Part shown: positions 8,516 to 16,551 of the stretch, piece after piece
Layout of the letters: the number at the start of each line of letters is the position of its first letter
How positions within the stretch are numbered: position 1 is the stretch's first letter
DNA from: Cesiribacter andamanensis AMV16
GTDB taxonomy: Bacteria; Bacteroidota; Bacteroidia; Cytophagales; Cyclobacteriaceae
Length of the DNA stretch: 55,344 nucleotides
Direction: 5' to 3'
Assembly: GCF_000348925.1 (NCBI RefSeq)
Contig: NZ_AODQ01000016.1
Location: 46-55,389, forward strand
Made by a program: the position numbers and the translations under genes
The notes under the pieces: generated by a model
Database searches by the model: none
What the model was told of the DNA's origin: nothing
What the model saw: the letters and a program-made list of their open reading frames with translations, nothing else

Positions 8516-9532
8516 GTGAACACCCCCCTACTCAAGCAGGTAGCCAAATACACCCTTCTCTTTCTTCTTTCTATAGCGCTGCTCTGGTATGTACTGCGGC
8601 AGGTAGACCTTAACGAGGTTATTTCCCGGCTTGCTGAAGTAAACTATTCCTGGATTGTAGCCTCCATGCTGTTTGGCCTGCTCAGCCACCTGATCCGGGC
8701 CTGGCGCTGGACCCTGATGCTGCACCCCCTGGGACACCGCCCTCCCCTTGGCACTACCTTTACCGCCCTTATGGTGGGCTACCTGGCCAACCTGGCCCTG
8801 CCCCGTTTTGGGGAGATAGCCCGCTGCGGTGTATTGCGCAAGAATGCCGGCATCCCCTTCCCGGCGGCTTTTGGTACCGTGCTGGCCGAGCGGGCCATCG
8901 ATCTTATTGCCCTGCTGCTCATTGTAGGGGTTACCCTGCTGCTGGAGTTTGACCGGCTGGGCAATTTCCTGGCCGATGTGTTTGCCGGCGGCAGCCGCCC
9001 CAGCACCGGCTTTCTGCTGGCCGTGGGCATTGGCGGCCTTAGCCTGCTGCTGGCAGGCCTCTACCTGTGGCGGCTTTTTCATCCCCGCCTGATGCGCTAC
9101 CCCCTTTATCAGAAAGTAGTAGCCCTGGGCAGCGATCTGGTCTCCGGCCTGCTGAGTGTAGGCCGCATCCGGCAGCAGGGGGCCTTTTGGGGCAGCTCGC
9201 TGCTGATCTGGGGCCTTTATTACCTGATGTCGTATATCGTAGTCTTTTCCATACCGCAGACGCAAGAGATCAGCCTGCTGGCGGGCCTCTCCATCCTGGC
9301 CATGGGGGGCATTGGTATGGCCGCCCCGGTACAGGGGGGTATTGGGGCCTATCACCTGCTGGTAAGCGGCGTACTGATCATCTATGGCGCCAGCCAGAGC
9401 GATGCCGTATTGCTCACCCTGCTGCTGCATACCTCCCAGATCTTGCTGATTCTGCTGGTAGGCGGCATCAGCCTGCTTGTAAGCATTTTCACCCAACCCA
9501 CAGCACCCAACCATGCGGCTAAACCAGCATAG
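8516..9532 (+). CDS. YbhN/LPG-synthase-type flippase-like integral membrane protein
   Basis: A 338-residue polytopic protein of the UPF0104/lysylphosphatidylglycerol-synthase transmembrane-domain family. Around eight hydrophobic segments are visible. Family signs are the ALPRFGEIARCGVLRK stretch, with the conserved Arg/Glu cluster after the second helix pair, AERAIDL, and GMAAPVQGGIGAYH near residue 265. The cytosolic aminoacyl-transferase half of full MprF is absent, so it is likely a lipid-linked substrate transporter or an accessory membrane protein rather than a lysyl transferase. The start is GTG at 8516, two bases after the panD stop. Its 3' end overlaps rfaE2 by 20 bp. A link to LPS precursor handling through rfaE2 is inference. 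Confidence 0.85.
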   Translation: MNTPLLKQVAKYTLLFLLSIALLWYVLRQVDLNEVISRLAEVNYSWIVASMLFGLLSHLIRAWRWTLMLHPLGHRPPLGTTFTALMVGYLANLALPRFGEIARCGVLRKNAGIPFPAAFGTVLAERAIDLIALLLIVGVTLLLEFDRLGNFLADVFAGGSRPSTGFLLAVGIGGLSLLLAGLYLWRLFHPRLMRYPLYQKVVALGSDLVSGLLSVGRIRQQGAFWGSSLLIWGLYYLMSYIVVFSIPQTQEISLLAGLSILAMGGIGMAAPVQGGIGAYHLLVSGVLIIYGASQSDAVLLTLLLHTSQILLILLVGGISLLVSIFTQPTAPNHAAKPA

Positions 9533-10004
9533 CTCGGCCAAGATCCTGAGCCAGCCCGCCCTGCAGCTAACCCTGACAGAATGGCGCACCAATGGCCAGC
9601 GTGTGGTCTTTACCAACGGTTGTTTTGACCTTTTGCACCTGGGCCACGTAGACTATCTTGAAAAAGCCAGCCAACTTGGCGACCGGCTGGTGATTGGCAT
9701 AAATTCTGATGCTTCTGTAAAGAGGTTAAAAGGAAGCAGCCGCCCCCTGCAGACGGAAGGGGCCCGCGCCCGCCTGCTGGCCGCACTCTCTTTTGTAGAT
9801 GCGGTTGTGCTCTTTGAAGAAGACACCCCCCTGGAGCTCATTACCCTTGTGGCACCCGAGGTGCTGGTAAAGGGAGATGACTATTCAATTGAAAATATCG
9901 TAGGGGCTGATGTCGTTCTTGAGAAGGGAGGCGTGGTACGGACCATTCCGCTGGTAGCGGGCTGCTCCACTACAGCCATCGTTACTAAAATAAAGAACAC
10001 TTAA
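9513..10004 (+). CDS. rfaE2: D-glycero-beta-D-manno-heptose 1-phosphate adenylyltransferase
   Basis: A 163-residue nucleotidyltransferase that activates heptose-1-phosphate as ADP-heptose for LPS core synthesis. The motif NGCFDLLHLGHVDYL contains the HxGH site (His42, His45). GINSDASVKRLKG, RPLQTEGARARLLAAL and KGDDYSIENIVGA are characteristic of the RfaE domain II. It corresponds to the C-terminal half of E. coli HldE, so the kinase half must be encoded elsewhere, as is common in Bacteroidota. Other cytidylyltransferase-fold enzymes share HxGH, but the combined motifs favour RfaE2. It starts inside the preceding gene (20 bp overlap), indicating translational coupling. Confidence 0.92.
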   Translation: MRLNQHSSAKILSQPALQLTLTEWRTNGQRVVFTNGCFDLLHLGHVDYLEKASQLGDRLVIGINSDASVKRLKGSSRPLQTEGARARLLAALSFVDAVVLFEEDTPLELITLVAPEVLVKGDDYSIENIVGADVVLEKGGVVRTIPLVAGCSTTAIVTKIKNT

Positions 10005-10018
10005 AATACGATAGACCT

Positions 10019-10711
10019 ATGGCTTTTGACGGAACAGGACTTCTCATATTTGCCGTTTTTGCCATCCTTAGCTGGCTGGTAGGCCAGCGGCTGCGCAGCA
10101 AGTTTGCCAAATATTCGCAAATACCCCTACGCAGCGGCATAAGCGGTGCCGAGGCCGCAGCAAAAATGCTGCAGGATGCCGGCATTACCAATGTGCGCAT
10201 TGTATCGGTAGCCGGACGGCTTACCGACCATTATAACCCCGCCGACCGAACGGTGAACCTAAGCCAGGAGGTATACCAGGGCCGCAACGCCGCTGCGGTT
10301 GCCGTAGCGGCCCACGAGGTAGGCCATGCCGTGCAGCATGCCAAAGCCTACAGCATGCTTAAATTTCGCTCGGCCATGGTACCGGTACTTTCGGTATCTT
10401 CGCAATACCTGTCCTGGGTGATCCTGATCGGGATATTCCTGATCAATACCACCCCTGTACCCCTGATGCTGGGCATTGGCCTGTTTGCCATTACCACCCT
10501 CTTTGCCTTTGTGACCCTGCCGGTAGAGTTTGATGCCAGCCGCCGGGCATTGGCCTGGATGGGCACCACCGGCCTGGTAGACCAGCGGGAAATGGGCATG
10601 TCCAAAGACGCCCTCAAATGGGCTGCCATGACCTATGTGGTAGCTGCCCTGGCCTCACTGGCCCAGCTACTTTATCTGGTGATGATCCTCATGGGGGGCA
10701 GACGAGACTAA
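10019..10711 (+). CDS. YugP-type membrane zinc metallopeptidase
   Basis: A 230-residue membrane protein of the neutral zinc metallopeptidase type (Zn_peptidase_2, YugP family). The zinc motif HEVGH is at His99-Glu100-His103, after GISGAEAAAKMLQDAGI and DHYNPADRTVNLS, both family landmarks. Four hydrophobic segments are seen: residues 5-22, about 125-142, 147-165 and 208-225. The conserved VEFDASRRAL stretch, which likely holds the third ligand Glu, lies before the last helix. The start ATG lies 14 bp after the rfaE2 stop, so it is probably the last gene in the panC run, with a terminator at 10733. The biological substrate is unknown. Confidence 0.88.
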   Translation: MAFDGTGLLIFAVFAILSWLVGQRLRSKFAKYSQIPLRSGISGAEAAAKMLQDAGITNVRIVSVAGRLTDHYNPADRTVNLSQEVYQGRNAAAVAVAAHEVGHAVQHAKAYSMLKFRSAMVPVLSVSSQYLSWVILIGIFLINTTPVPLMLGIGLFAITTLFAFVTLPVEFDASRRALAWMGTTGLVDQREMGMSKDALKWAAMTYVVAALASLAQLLYLVMILMGGRRD

Positions 10712-10732
10712 TAGCTTGTAAGAATTAAGTAC

Positions 10733-10756
10733 AGCCGGCTAATAACCGGCTTTTTT
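10733..10756 (+). terminator. Intrinsic terminator after the panC-to-metallopeptidase run
   Basis: A 6-bp GC-rich stem (AGCCGG/CCGGCT) with a 7-base loop is followed directly by six T. It lies 21 bp after the metallopeptidase stop. Confidence 0.8.
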
Positions 10757-10873
10757 ATGCCGTGGCACCCCTTTTCCAGCGGCAGAACAGCCATTTGCTG
10801 AAGGCAAAAAGAAAAAAATGCCGTATATTCGTGCCGTTCAAACGATTACTATACGATTAATCAGATATTCAAT

Positions 10874-12012
10874 ATGGTTTTTGAGCTTACAGAAGAGCAG
10901 AAGGCTGTGCGCGATGCCGCCCGGGATTTTGCCCAAACCGAACTGCTCCCAGGCGTGGTAGAGCGCGATGATGAACAACGCTTTCCCTATGACCAGGTGC
11001 GTAAAATGGGCGAACTTGGCTTCATGGGCATGATGGTAGACCCTGCCTATAACGGCAGCGGCCTGGATACCATCTCCTACGTGCTGGCCATGGAAGAAAT
11101 ATCCAAGGTAGATGCCTCTGCCTCGGTATGTATGTCGGTAAACAACTCCCTGGTATGCTGGGGTCTGGAGAAATTCGGCACCGAAGAGCAAAAGCAAAAA
11201 TTCCTGACCAAGCTGGCCACCGGCGAGCAAATAGGGGCTTTTTGCCTTTCTGAGCCCGAAGCCGGCTCCGATGCCACCTCACAGCGTACCACCGCCGAAG
11301 ACAAAGGCGATTACTATCTGCTGAATGGTACCAAAACTGGATCACCAACGGTAGCACCGCCTCCATTTACCTGGTGATTGCGCAGACCAATCCCGAGCTG
11401 GGCCACCGCGGCATCAACTGCCTGATTGTAGAAAAGGGCATGGAAGGTTTTGTGGTAGGCAAGAAAGAAAATAAGATGGGCATCCGCGGGTCCGATACCC
11501 ATTCGCTGATGTTCCAGGATGTAAAGGTGCCCAAAGCCAACCGCGTAGGCGAAGATGGTTTTGGCTTCAAGTTTGCCATGCAGACCCTGAGCGGCGGCCG
11601 CATAGGTATAGCCGCACAGGCCCTGGGTATAGCCTCAGGTGCGCTGGAGCTGGCCATTGCCTACTCCAAGGAGCGCAAGGCCTTTGGCAAAACCATCAAC
11701 CAGCACCAGGCCATCCAGTTTAAACTGGCCGATATGGCCACCAAGGTAGAAGCAGCCCGTTTGCTGGTGCTAAAGGCCGCCTGGCTCAAAGATCAGAAGC
11801 AGGATTTTGGCGCTGCCAGTGCCATTGCCAAGCTGTACGCCTCAGAAATTGCCCAGGAAGTAACCAACGAAGCGGTGCAAATTCATGGCGGCTATGGCTA
11901 CGTAAAAGAGTACCATGTAGAGCGCCTGATGCGGGATGCCAAAATAACCCAAATTTACGAGGGGACCTCTGAGATTCAGAAAATTGTAATTTCTAGGGAA
12001 CTTTTGAAGTAA
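10874..12012 (+). pseudogene. Acyl-CoA dehydrogenase with a single -1 frameshift
   Basis: This is one acyl-CoA dehydrogenase split over two frames. Frame one (10874 to about 11336) gives the N-terminal helical and mid beta domains, including [12 protein letters not shown]. The family then expects NGTKNWITNG, but the DNA reads AAT GGT ACC AAA ACT GG, one A short in the run at 11333-11336; restoring it rejoins frame two (to 12012) without a gap, giving about 379 residues, the normal length. The second part has [32 protein letters not shown] and the end [17 protein letters not shown], where the Glu of YEGTSEIQ is near the catalytic/FAD site. The flanking codons are otherwise undamaged, so this may be a sequencing indel in a homopolymer rather than a true dead gene. 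Role: FAD-dependent first step of fatty or branched-chain acyl-CoA oxidation. Confidence 0.88.
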
Positions 12013-12141
12013 GTACTGTTGTAATCCTACTGAAAAAAATGCATTTTGACGAAATAAATTACACTATTCCGATAAAATGCCCTGAAAAGACTTTCTTTGT
12101 GTAATTTTAAATAAAATTAGAATTCCATTCTGGAGTGCATA

Positions 12142-13062
12142 ATGGAGGATTACAATAAAATAATCGAGTCGCTGAGCATACGCTACCTGAAAGCCAAACA
12201 TTTCAGGGTAATAGAGCCTGTTACAGTAGACAATTACTACGACGTTGAGAACACCGTACTGTACATGCGCCGCGGCCAGTGCAGTTTTAATGGTGAAGAA
12301 GTAGTGAATGAAGGCGAAGGCCTGTTTATCCCCGGAGGTAAAAATACCTCGCTTACGTTTGGCACAGGGGCTAGTTTAAAGGTCAACAACGAGGATTTCC
12401 TGACCAACCGGGAAAAATACCTGCAGGCGATCTCCTTTGAAGAAGCAGAGCGCAGCACCGGTATTGTGGTAACGCAGGTGAGCTTTGAGGCCAAGGTGTT
12501 TGATTCGGTGAACTTCTTTGCTTCGCTGGATATTCGTGCCTTCCGCCTGGAAGATAACCCGGTTATTTACGAGATCATCGATGATATTTCGCGCGAGGCC
12601 GCTTCCAAAAAGCCGGGCAAAGACCGCATTGTTAAAATCAGTACCGATCTGTTGGTAGTGGAGGTGATCCGTCACATCCTGGACCGCAAGCTTTTTGTCG
12701 AGCAGCTGGCTACCAACAGCACCTATTTTAACGATCCGCGCCTAATTGACATATTTACTTACATCAAGGAAAATATTTCCGGCGATCTTTCTAATAAAGT
12801 ACTGGCCAATGTGGCCAACGTGTCAGAAGATTATGTAGGGCAGTATTTCAAAATGCTTACCGGCATCAACCCGCAGGATTACATTGAGTACCAGCGGATG
12901 GAAAAAGCCGTAACGCTGCTGCGCACCTCCAAGAAGAGCATCCGTGAAATTGGCAAAGATGTGGGCTATAAAGACACTGCCTACTTCTGCCGCCGCTTTA
13001 AGATGATGTTTGGCATTCCGGCCGGCAAGATGCGCCGCCGCGAATCACTCATGAATGTTTAA
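12142..13062 (+). CDS. AraC-family transcriptional regulator
   Basis: A 306-residue regulator. The C-terminal third (about residues 200-300) is an AraC/XylS DNA-binding domain with two helix-turn-helix units: IFTYIKENISGDLSNKVLANVANVS leads into YVGQYFKMLTGINPQDYIEY, then REIGKDVGYKDTAYFCRRFK, the conserved second HTH signature, and FGIPAGKMRR. The N-terminal 120 residues contain GEGLFIPGG and look like a cupin-type sensor arm. A ligand cannot be predicted. It is a monocistronic unit: 130 bp separates it from the dehydrogenase, and its last 18 bp overlap the convergent lipid synthase gene. Its terminator lies inside that gene at 13092-13121. Confidence 0.9.
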   Translation: MEDYNKIIESLSIRYLKAKHFRVIEPVTVDNYYDVENTVLYMRRGQCSFNGEEVVNEGEGLFIPGGKNTSLTFGTGASLKVNNEDFLTNREKYLQAISFEEAERSTGIVVTQVSFEAKVFDSVNFFASLDIRAFRLEDNPVIYEIIDDISREAASKKPGKDRIVKISTDLLVVEVIRHILDRKLFVEQLATNSTYFNDPRLIDIFTYIKENISGDLSNKVLANVANVSEDYVGQYFKMLTGINPQDYIEYQRMEKAVTLLRTSKKSIREIGKDVGYKDTAYFCRRFKMMFGIPAGKMRRRESLMNV

Positions 13063-13821
13063 GGCGCCATTCAGCTCCTTTACAATACCAGAAACCTCAA
13101 TCAGCAGATTGAGGTTTTTTTCTATCCCATTGCCAATCACCACCACATCGGCACCGGCCTGCAGCGCCTGTTTGGCGGCATTGCCTGAGCGAATACCACC
13201 CCCTACGATCAGGGGCACCTCCACACTGCGGCGCACCACTCCGATTACGCGCGGCGAAATGGGCTCGAGCGCACCGCTACCAGCATCCATGTACAGCACA
13301 CGCAGGCCCAGCATCTCGCCGGCCATGGCTGTACAAGCCGCTATGGAGGGTTTATCATTGGGGATGGGCAGCGTATTGCTGATGTAGGCCGCCGTGGTCT
13401 GTAATCCGGAACCTACCAGCATGTATCCAGTAGGAATAACCTCCAGCTTGCTCTTTTTAAGAATAGGCGCCGCCACCACCTGCTGGCCGATCAGAAATTC
13501 CGGGTTGCGGCCCGAGATCAGCGACAGAAACAGAATGGCATGGGCCTGCTGATGAATGTGCAGGTTGCTGCCCGGAAAAAGCACCACCGGCAGCGTGCTT
13601 TCTTCCCGCAACAGGCTAATGACCCAGTCCAGACTATCATCGGTAATCAGGCTACCCCCTACAAAGAAAAAATCCACCCCGTGCTGCACACTCAGGTGAA
13701 TTAATTTCAGTAACGACGCTTCATCAGCCACCTTATCGGGATCTATCAGCACGGCAAAGCTTTTTCTGCCGTGTTTGCTGCGCCCGCTCAGGAGGTCCAG
13801 CATCAGCTGTTTACTAGTCAT
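13045..13821 (-). CDS. Geranylgeranylglyceryl/heptaprenylglyceryl phosphate synthase family protein
   Basis: A 258-residue TIM-barrel prenyltransferase of the GGGPS/PcrB family, which joins sn-glycerol-1-phosphate with a polyprenyl diphosphate to give an ether lipid precursor. Seen: FAVLIDPDK at the first strand, FFFVGGSLITDD, LFPGSNLHI, PTGYMLVGSG, LYMDAGSGA, and the phosphate-binding end VGGGIRSGNAAKQAL with ADVVVIGNGIEKN. The length fits the group II enzymes found in Bacteroidota and some archaea. The chain length of the substrate cannot be set by eye. It overlaps the preceding small membrane protein gene by 8 bp, so the two are probably co-translated, and its 3' end overlaps the AraC gene in convergent orientation by 18 bp. 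Confidence 0.9.
   Translation of the reverse strand: MTSKQLMLDLLSGRSKHGRKSFAVLIDPDKVADEASLLKLIHLSVQHGVDFFFVGGSLITDDSLDWVISLLREESTLPVVLFPGSNLHIHQQAHAILFLSLISGRNPEFLIGQQVVAAPILKKSKLEVIPTGYMLVGSGLQTTAAYISNTLPIPNDKPSIAACTAMAGEMLGLRVLYMDAGSGALEPISPRVIGVVRRSVEVPLIVGGGIRSGNAAKQALQAGADVVVIGNGIEKNLNLLIEVSGIVKELNGALNIHE
13092..13121 (+). terminator. Intrinsic terminator for the AraC gene, embedded in the opposing coding sequence
   Basis: An 11-bp perfect stem (AAACCTCAATC / GATTGAGGTTT, loop AGCA) ends in a run of seven T. It lies 30 bp past the AraC stop codon but inside the 3' coding part of the convergent GGGPS gene, so those codons (around its Asn-Leu-Asn-Leu-Leu-Ile-Glu) serve both purposes. Confidence 0.8.
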
Positions 13822-14194
13822 TCAGAATATTTCGCTCTTTTAAGACGCCCTTAATCCTGCTGGCAATGATGAGCACCGCTATGGTCATGAGCTGCTGCTT
13901 CATGAGCTGACCAAAGGTAGGCTTTATGTGGGCCTCCCCTTTCAGGCGAATGGGCCCGCTACCGTTCGGATTAAAAACTAATTTTTTTTTTCGCTTGTCC
14001 CGGGTTACATACCGGGCCAGTTTATAGGCCAGAAAAATCCCCCCTCCTACCATCAACACCGTTTTTCCAACCGAGGCAGCATCGTCCTTGATATAGTCCA
14101 GCTGCATTTCCATTTCTGCTTTAAGCCGTTCCTGGTCTGCCAGTAGTTGCTCTTTGTTTTTTTCGGGTAATTTGGTTTTATCCAGGGTTTCCAT
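13814..14194 (-). CDS. Small membrane protein of unknown function
   Basis: A 126-residue protein I do not recognise. The first 45 residues are charged and coiled-coil-like (NKEQLLADQERLKAEMEMQL). A hydrophobic segment follows (VGKTVLMVGGGIFLAYKLA), then a strongly basic patch (TRDKRKKK), and a second hydrophobic segment near the C-terminus (LMTIAVLIIASRIKGVL). It resembles the small coiled-coil-plus-helix partners often found beside holin-like proteins in Bacteroidota. The frame is open from a TTG at 14209; the ATG at 14194 is chosen. It lies 51 bp downstream of the holin-like gene and overlaps the start of the GGGPS gene by 8 bp, so membrane-lipid and membrane-protein genes appear transcribed together. 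Confidence 0.7.
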   Translation of the reverse strand: METLDKTKLPEKNKEQLLADQERLKAEMEMQLDYIKDDAASVGKTVLMVGGGIFLAYKLARYVTRDKRKKKLVFNPNGSGPIRLKGEAHIKPTFGQLMKQQLMTIAVLIIASRIKGVLKERNILND

Positions 14195-14245
14195 ACGAGA
14201 GTTAGACAAGATACACTAAAAAAATAGTTTGTACAAAAGGGGTGG

Positions 14246-14923
14246 TTAGGATTGCTGATCGTTGCGAACAGAAGAGGAAGCCGAACTTTTGGTACTGCCT
14301 GCAGGATTAGGCATGGGCTCCCGGGAGGGGGCCGGTGCTGACGCGGCGGGCCGGTTCTCTATAGGGGCGCCTGCCCGCTTGTCAATTACAATCACCTCCT
14401 CCTCTTCTTCGGTTTTGGCAGTATGGGCCCGCGGCTGGCCATCCTGCTGTACTTCCGGCTCGCTCTCAGGCTCTTCAAATATAAATTTCTTATGCTCTAC
14501 GGCAGGATTTTCCTGATACCCTACGGCAGCTTCTTCACCCTTTTCCCGCTTTTTCTCATCAGCGCTTTTTTCTTTCAGGAAGGAGGTGCTGCCATCCACA
14601 ATCTTTTTCTTAAGTGCTTCGGAATTGCGCAGGCTAAACAGTACCCCGCAAAGGATGATGTACACTACCGACACGATGAGAAATCCCCACACCCGGCTGT
14701 CCAGCCATACATTCAGGGCCTGGGCCAGGGTAAGGCTCAGGAACATAAGGGCAAACAGGCCCAGGATGGCAATTGGCATATAGACGATCATGGACCGTAC
14801 CGCATCCCCTATCTTGCTCTTGATCTCCAGCTTTGTGATGGCAATACGGTTTTCGGCGTATTCAATTATATTCTGGACAAAGCTCTCCAGTCGTAAAAAT
14901 TTTAGTAATCCTTTAGGTTGCAC
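14246..14923 (-). CDS. Phage holin superfamily-6-like membrane protein
   Basis: A 225-residue protein with an N-terminal amphipathic stretch containing YAENRIAITKLEIKSKIGD, then two hydrophobic helices (about residues 47-70 and 80-98), as in the Phage_holin_3_6/YqjE-type membrane proteins. The second half is an acidic, proline/alanine-rich low-complexity tail (EESEPE-type, TEEEEEVIVID, APAPSREP) that is probably cytoplasmic and disordered. No other phage gene is nearby, so the holin name refers to fold similarity only. It likely forms a leftward group with the two genes downstream. Confidence 0.65.
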   Translation of the reverse strand: MQPKGLLKFLRLESFVQNIIEYAENRIAITKLEIKSKIGDAVRSMIVYMPIAILGLFALMFLSLTLAQALNVWLDSRVWGFLIVSVVYIILCGVLFSLRNSEALKKKIVDGSTSFLKEKSADEKKREKGEEAAVGYQENPAVEHKKFIFEEPESEPEVQQDGQPRAHTAKTEEEEEVIVIDKRAGAPIENRPAASAPAPSREPMPNPAGSTKSSASSSVRNDQQS

Positions 14924-15013
14924 GTTGCTCGTATTTAAAAAATAATAGATACCGTTTCCATGGTATTAACCACAGTACGAGCGTATTGTTTGCGCTTTGT
15001 GCTGACCAGCAGC

Positions 15014-16204
15014 CTACTTTGAGATATCTCCAGCCGCCGGTGCCGGCCCCAAACTACTTTCCTGCTGGGTTGGCGGCGGCGTATCCTGTTGCCGCTCGGC
15101 AAAATAGATAAGCGCAAAGGGTAGCAGAAAGAAAGTGATCAGGATATACAGAAAGCCGATCAGGCGGTGGCGGCTGGTAATACGGCCCATGCGCCTGGCC
15201 AGCCGAATGGGTATTTTCCGAATAGCGCCAAAGGGAAAAAACAGCAGCACGCCAAACAGATTGAACAGCACATGCACCATGGCAATGCTGATGGCGGCAT
15301 TGGAATGAAAAAGTGCGGCTAGCAGAGCGGTAAAGGTAGTACCCAGGTTGGCCCCCAGAATATAGGGAAAACTTTTGCGCAGGCTGATTTTTCCGGTAGC
15401 CACCAGGGGCACCACCAGAGGGGTGGTTACCGAACTGGATTGTACGGTGGCCGTTATAAGGGTGCCCCAGCCAAAAGCTTTCAGGGGGGTGGCAAATAGA
15501 ATTTTCTCAAAATCGGAGCGAAAACTCCCAATGAACAGGCCATATATAGCATTGGCCAGTACTTTTATGGAAGCAAACAGCAACACAAAGGCTACGATCA
15601 GCACAATCCAGGTGTGCTTTACGGTATCTACTACCCACTGCACCGGGGCAAGGTCATGCCAGAAACCATAGGTAAAACTATCACTTGAGTCAAAGCCAGA
15701 AAAAGGTACAATCAGCTCACCTATGCTGCGGGCTACTGAAGAAAGCACACCAAAATAGAGCTCCAGCGGCAGCAAGATAAGCGTTACCATAATGTTGAAA
15801 AAATCATGTACGGTACCGGCTGCAATGGCCTTTTTAAACTCTTTTTTCTTGGCAATGAAGCCCAGGGATACCAGCGTACTGGTAAGGGTAGTGCCTATGT
15901 TGGCGCCCATGATCATGGGTACGGCATTTTGCATGCTGAGCGAACCGGCCGCTACGGCAGCCACCACCATTGAGGTGGTAGAGGAGGAACTTTGAATAAT
16001 GGCGGTGATCAGCAGGCCAATGAACAGGCTGATAAAAGGGTTGGCGGTAACCTCCAGGATCTGGCGGGCCGTACCAGCCGCCAGCAGTTTAAAGGCATGC
16101 CCCATTAAACTGATGGCAAACAGAAAAAACGTAATCCCCAAAACGATCATTACGACCTTTTGTGCAAGGGCAATAGGCTCTTTCTGCGTTTTTAGCGGAT
16201 GCAT
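15014..16204 (-). CDS. Na/Pi cotransporter family protein
   Basis: A 396-residue sodium-dependent phosphate cotransporter of the NptA/PNaS type. The family's inverted repeat is visible: the first QSSSSTT motif near residue 70 with GANIGTTLTSTLVS after it, and the second QSSSVTTPLV near residue 255 with GANLGTTFTALLAA after it. About eight membrane helices are present. The C-terminal tail is short and polar (PPPTQQESS...) and lacks the PhoU-like domain that many bacterial members carry. The start ATG at 16204 gives a cytosolic leader of about 15 residues before the first helix. It faces away from the PiT-like gene at 16552 over a shared 347-bp region, which suggests linked phosphate-related roles. 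Confidence 0.93.
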   Translation of the reverse strand: MHPLKTQKEPIALAQKVVMIVLGITFFLFAISLMGHAFKLLAAGTARQILEVTANPFISLFIGLLITAIIQSSSSTTSMVVAAVAAGSLSMQNAVPMIMGANIGTTLTSTLVSLGFIAKKKEFKKAIAAGTVHDFFNIMVTLILLPLELYFGVLSSVARSIGELIVPFSGFDSSDSFTYGFWHDLAPVQWVVDTVKHTWIVLIVAFVLLFASIKVLANAIYGLFIGSFRSDFEKILFATPLKAFGWGTLITATVQSSSVTTPLVVPLVATGKISLRKSFPYILGANLGTTFTALLAALFHSNAAISIAMVHVLFNLFGVLLFFPFGAIRKIPIRLARRMGRITSRHRLIGFLYILITFFLLPFALIYFAERQQDTPPPTQQESSLGPAPAAGDISK

Positions 16205-16551
16205 GAAAGAAGTGAGTTGGGTTTTTTCAGTATCTTTCCGGATATACAGGGCGTACCCCCTTCAGATACGCATGGCGAAAATGGGGCAGGGCTACGGTTA
16301 AGCCTTACAAAGATATCCCATGCCGGCCGGAATGCGAACAGGAAGTATATGAAGCAATTGTTAATTTTTTATAGGCCAGGGAAACATTACCAGCCGTAAT
16401 GGTTTGATAATAAACCGCTTGTACGCAATCAGGCAGCAGACAGGGGCAGGAACGAACAAAGACTTAACATAGGCGTAATCTGGCAGTAAAAACTATTTTA
16501 TACCTTTGTACACCCTACTATTAGCGATCCGAGCCAGCGGCTCATCTCTAC
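16205..16551. other. Divergent intergenic region between the two phosphate-type transporter genes
   Basis: A 347-bp region without a convincing gene. It should hold the promoters for both divergent genes. The only clear element is the -7 box at 16501-16508; no regulator-binding repeat was recognised. Confidence 0.5.
16501..16508 (+). promoter_or_regulatory. Candidate -7 box for the PiT-like gene
   Basis: TACCTTTG matches TAnnTTTG and is 43 bp upstream of the ATG at 16552. No clear TTTG is seen at the -33 position, so the call is partial. Confidence 0.45.

Noticed and set aside
8528-9616. A 362-codon minus-strand frame opposite the YbhN-type gene
   Set aside because: Gln-rich antisense product of the coupled panD/rfaE2 run; no supporting signal.
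11333-11336. Programmed frameshift in the acyl-CoA dehydrogenase
   Set aside because: No slippery heptamer followed by a stem or stop context is evident, and this family is not known for recoding; indel or error is simpler.
14246-14923. The holin-like gene as a sign of prophage
   Set aside because: No terminase, integrase, portal or tail gene is near, and neighbours are housekeeping genes.
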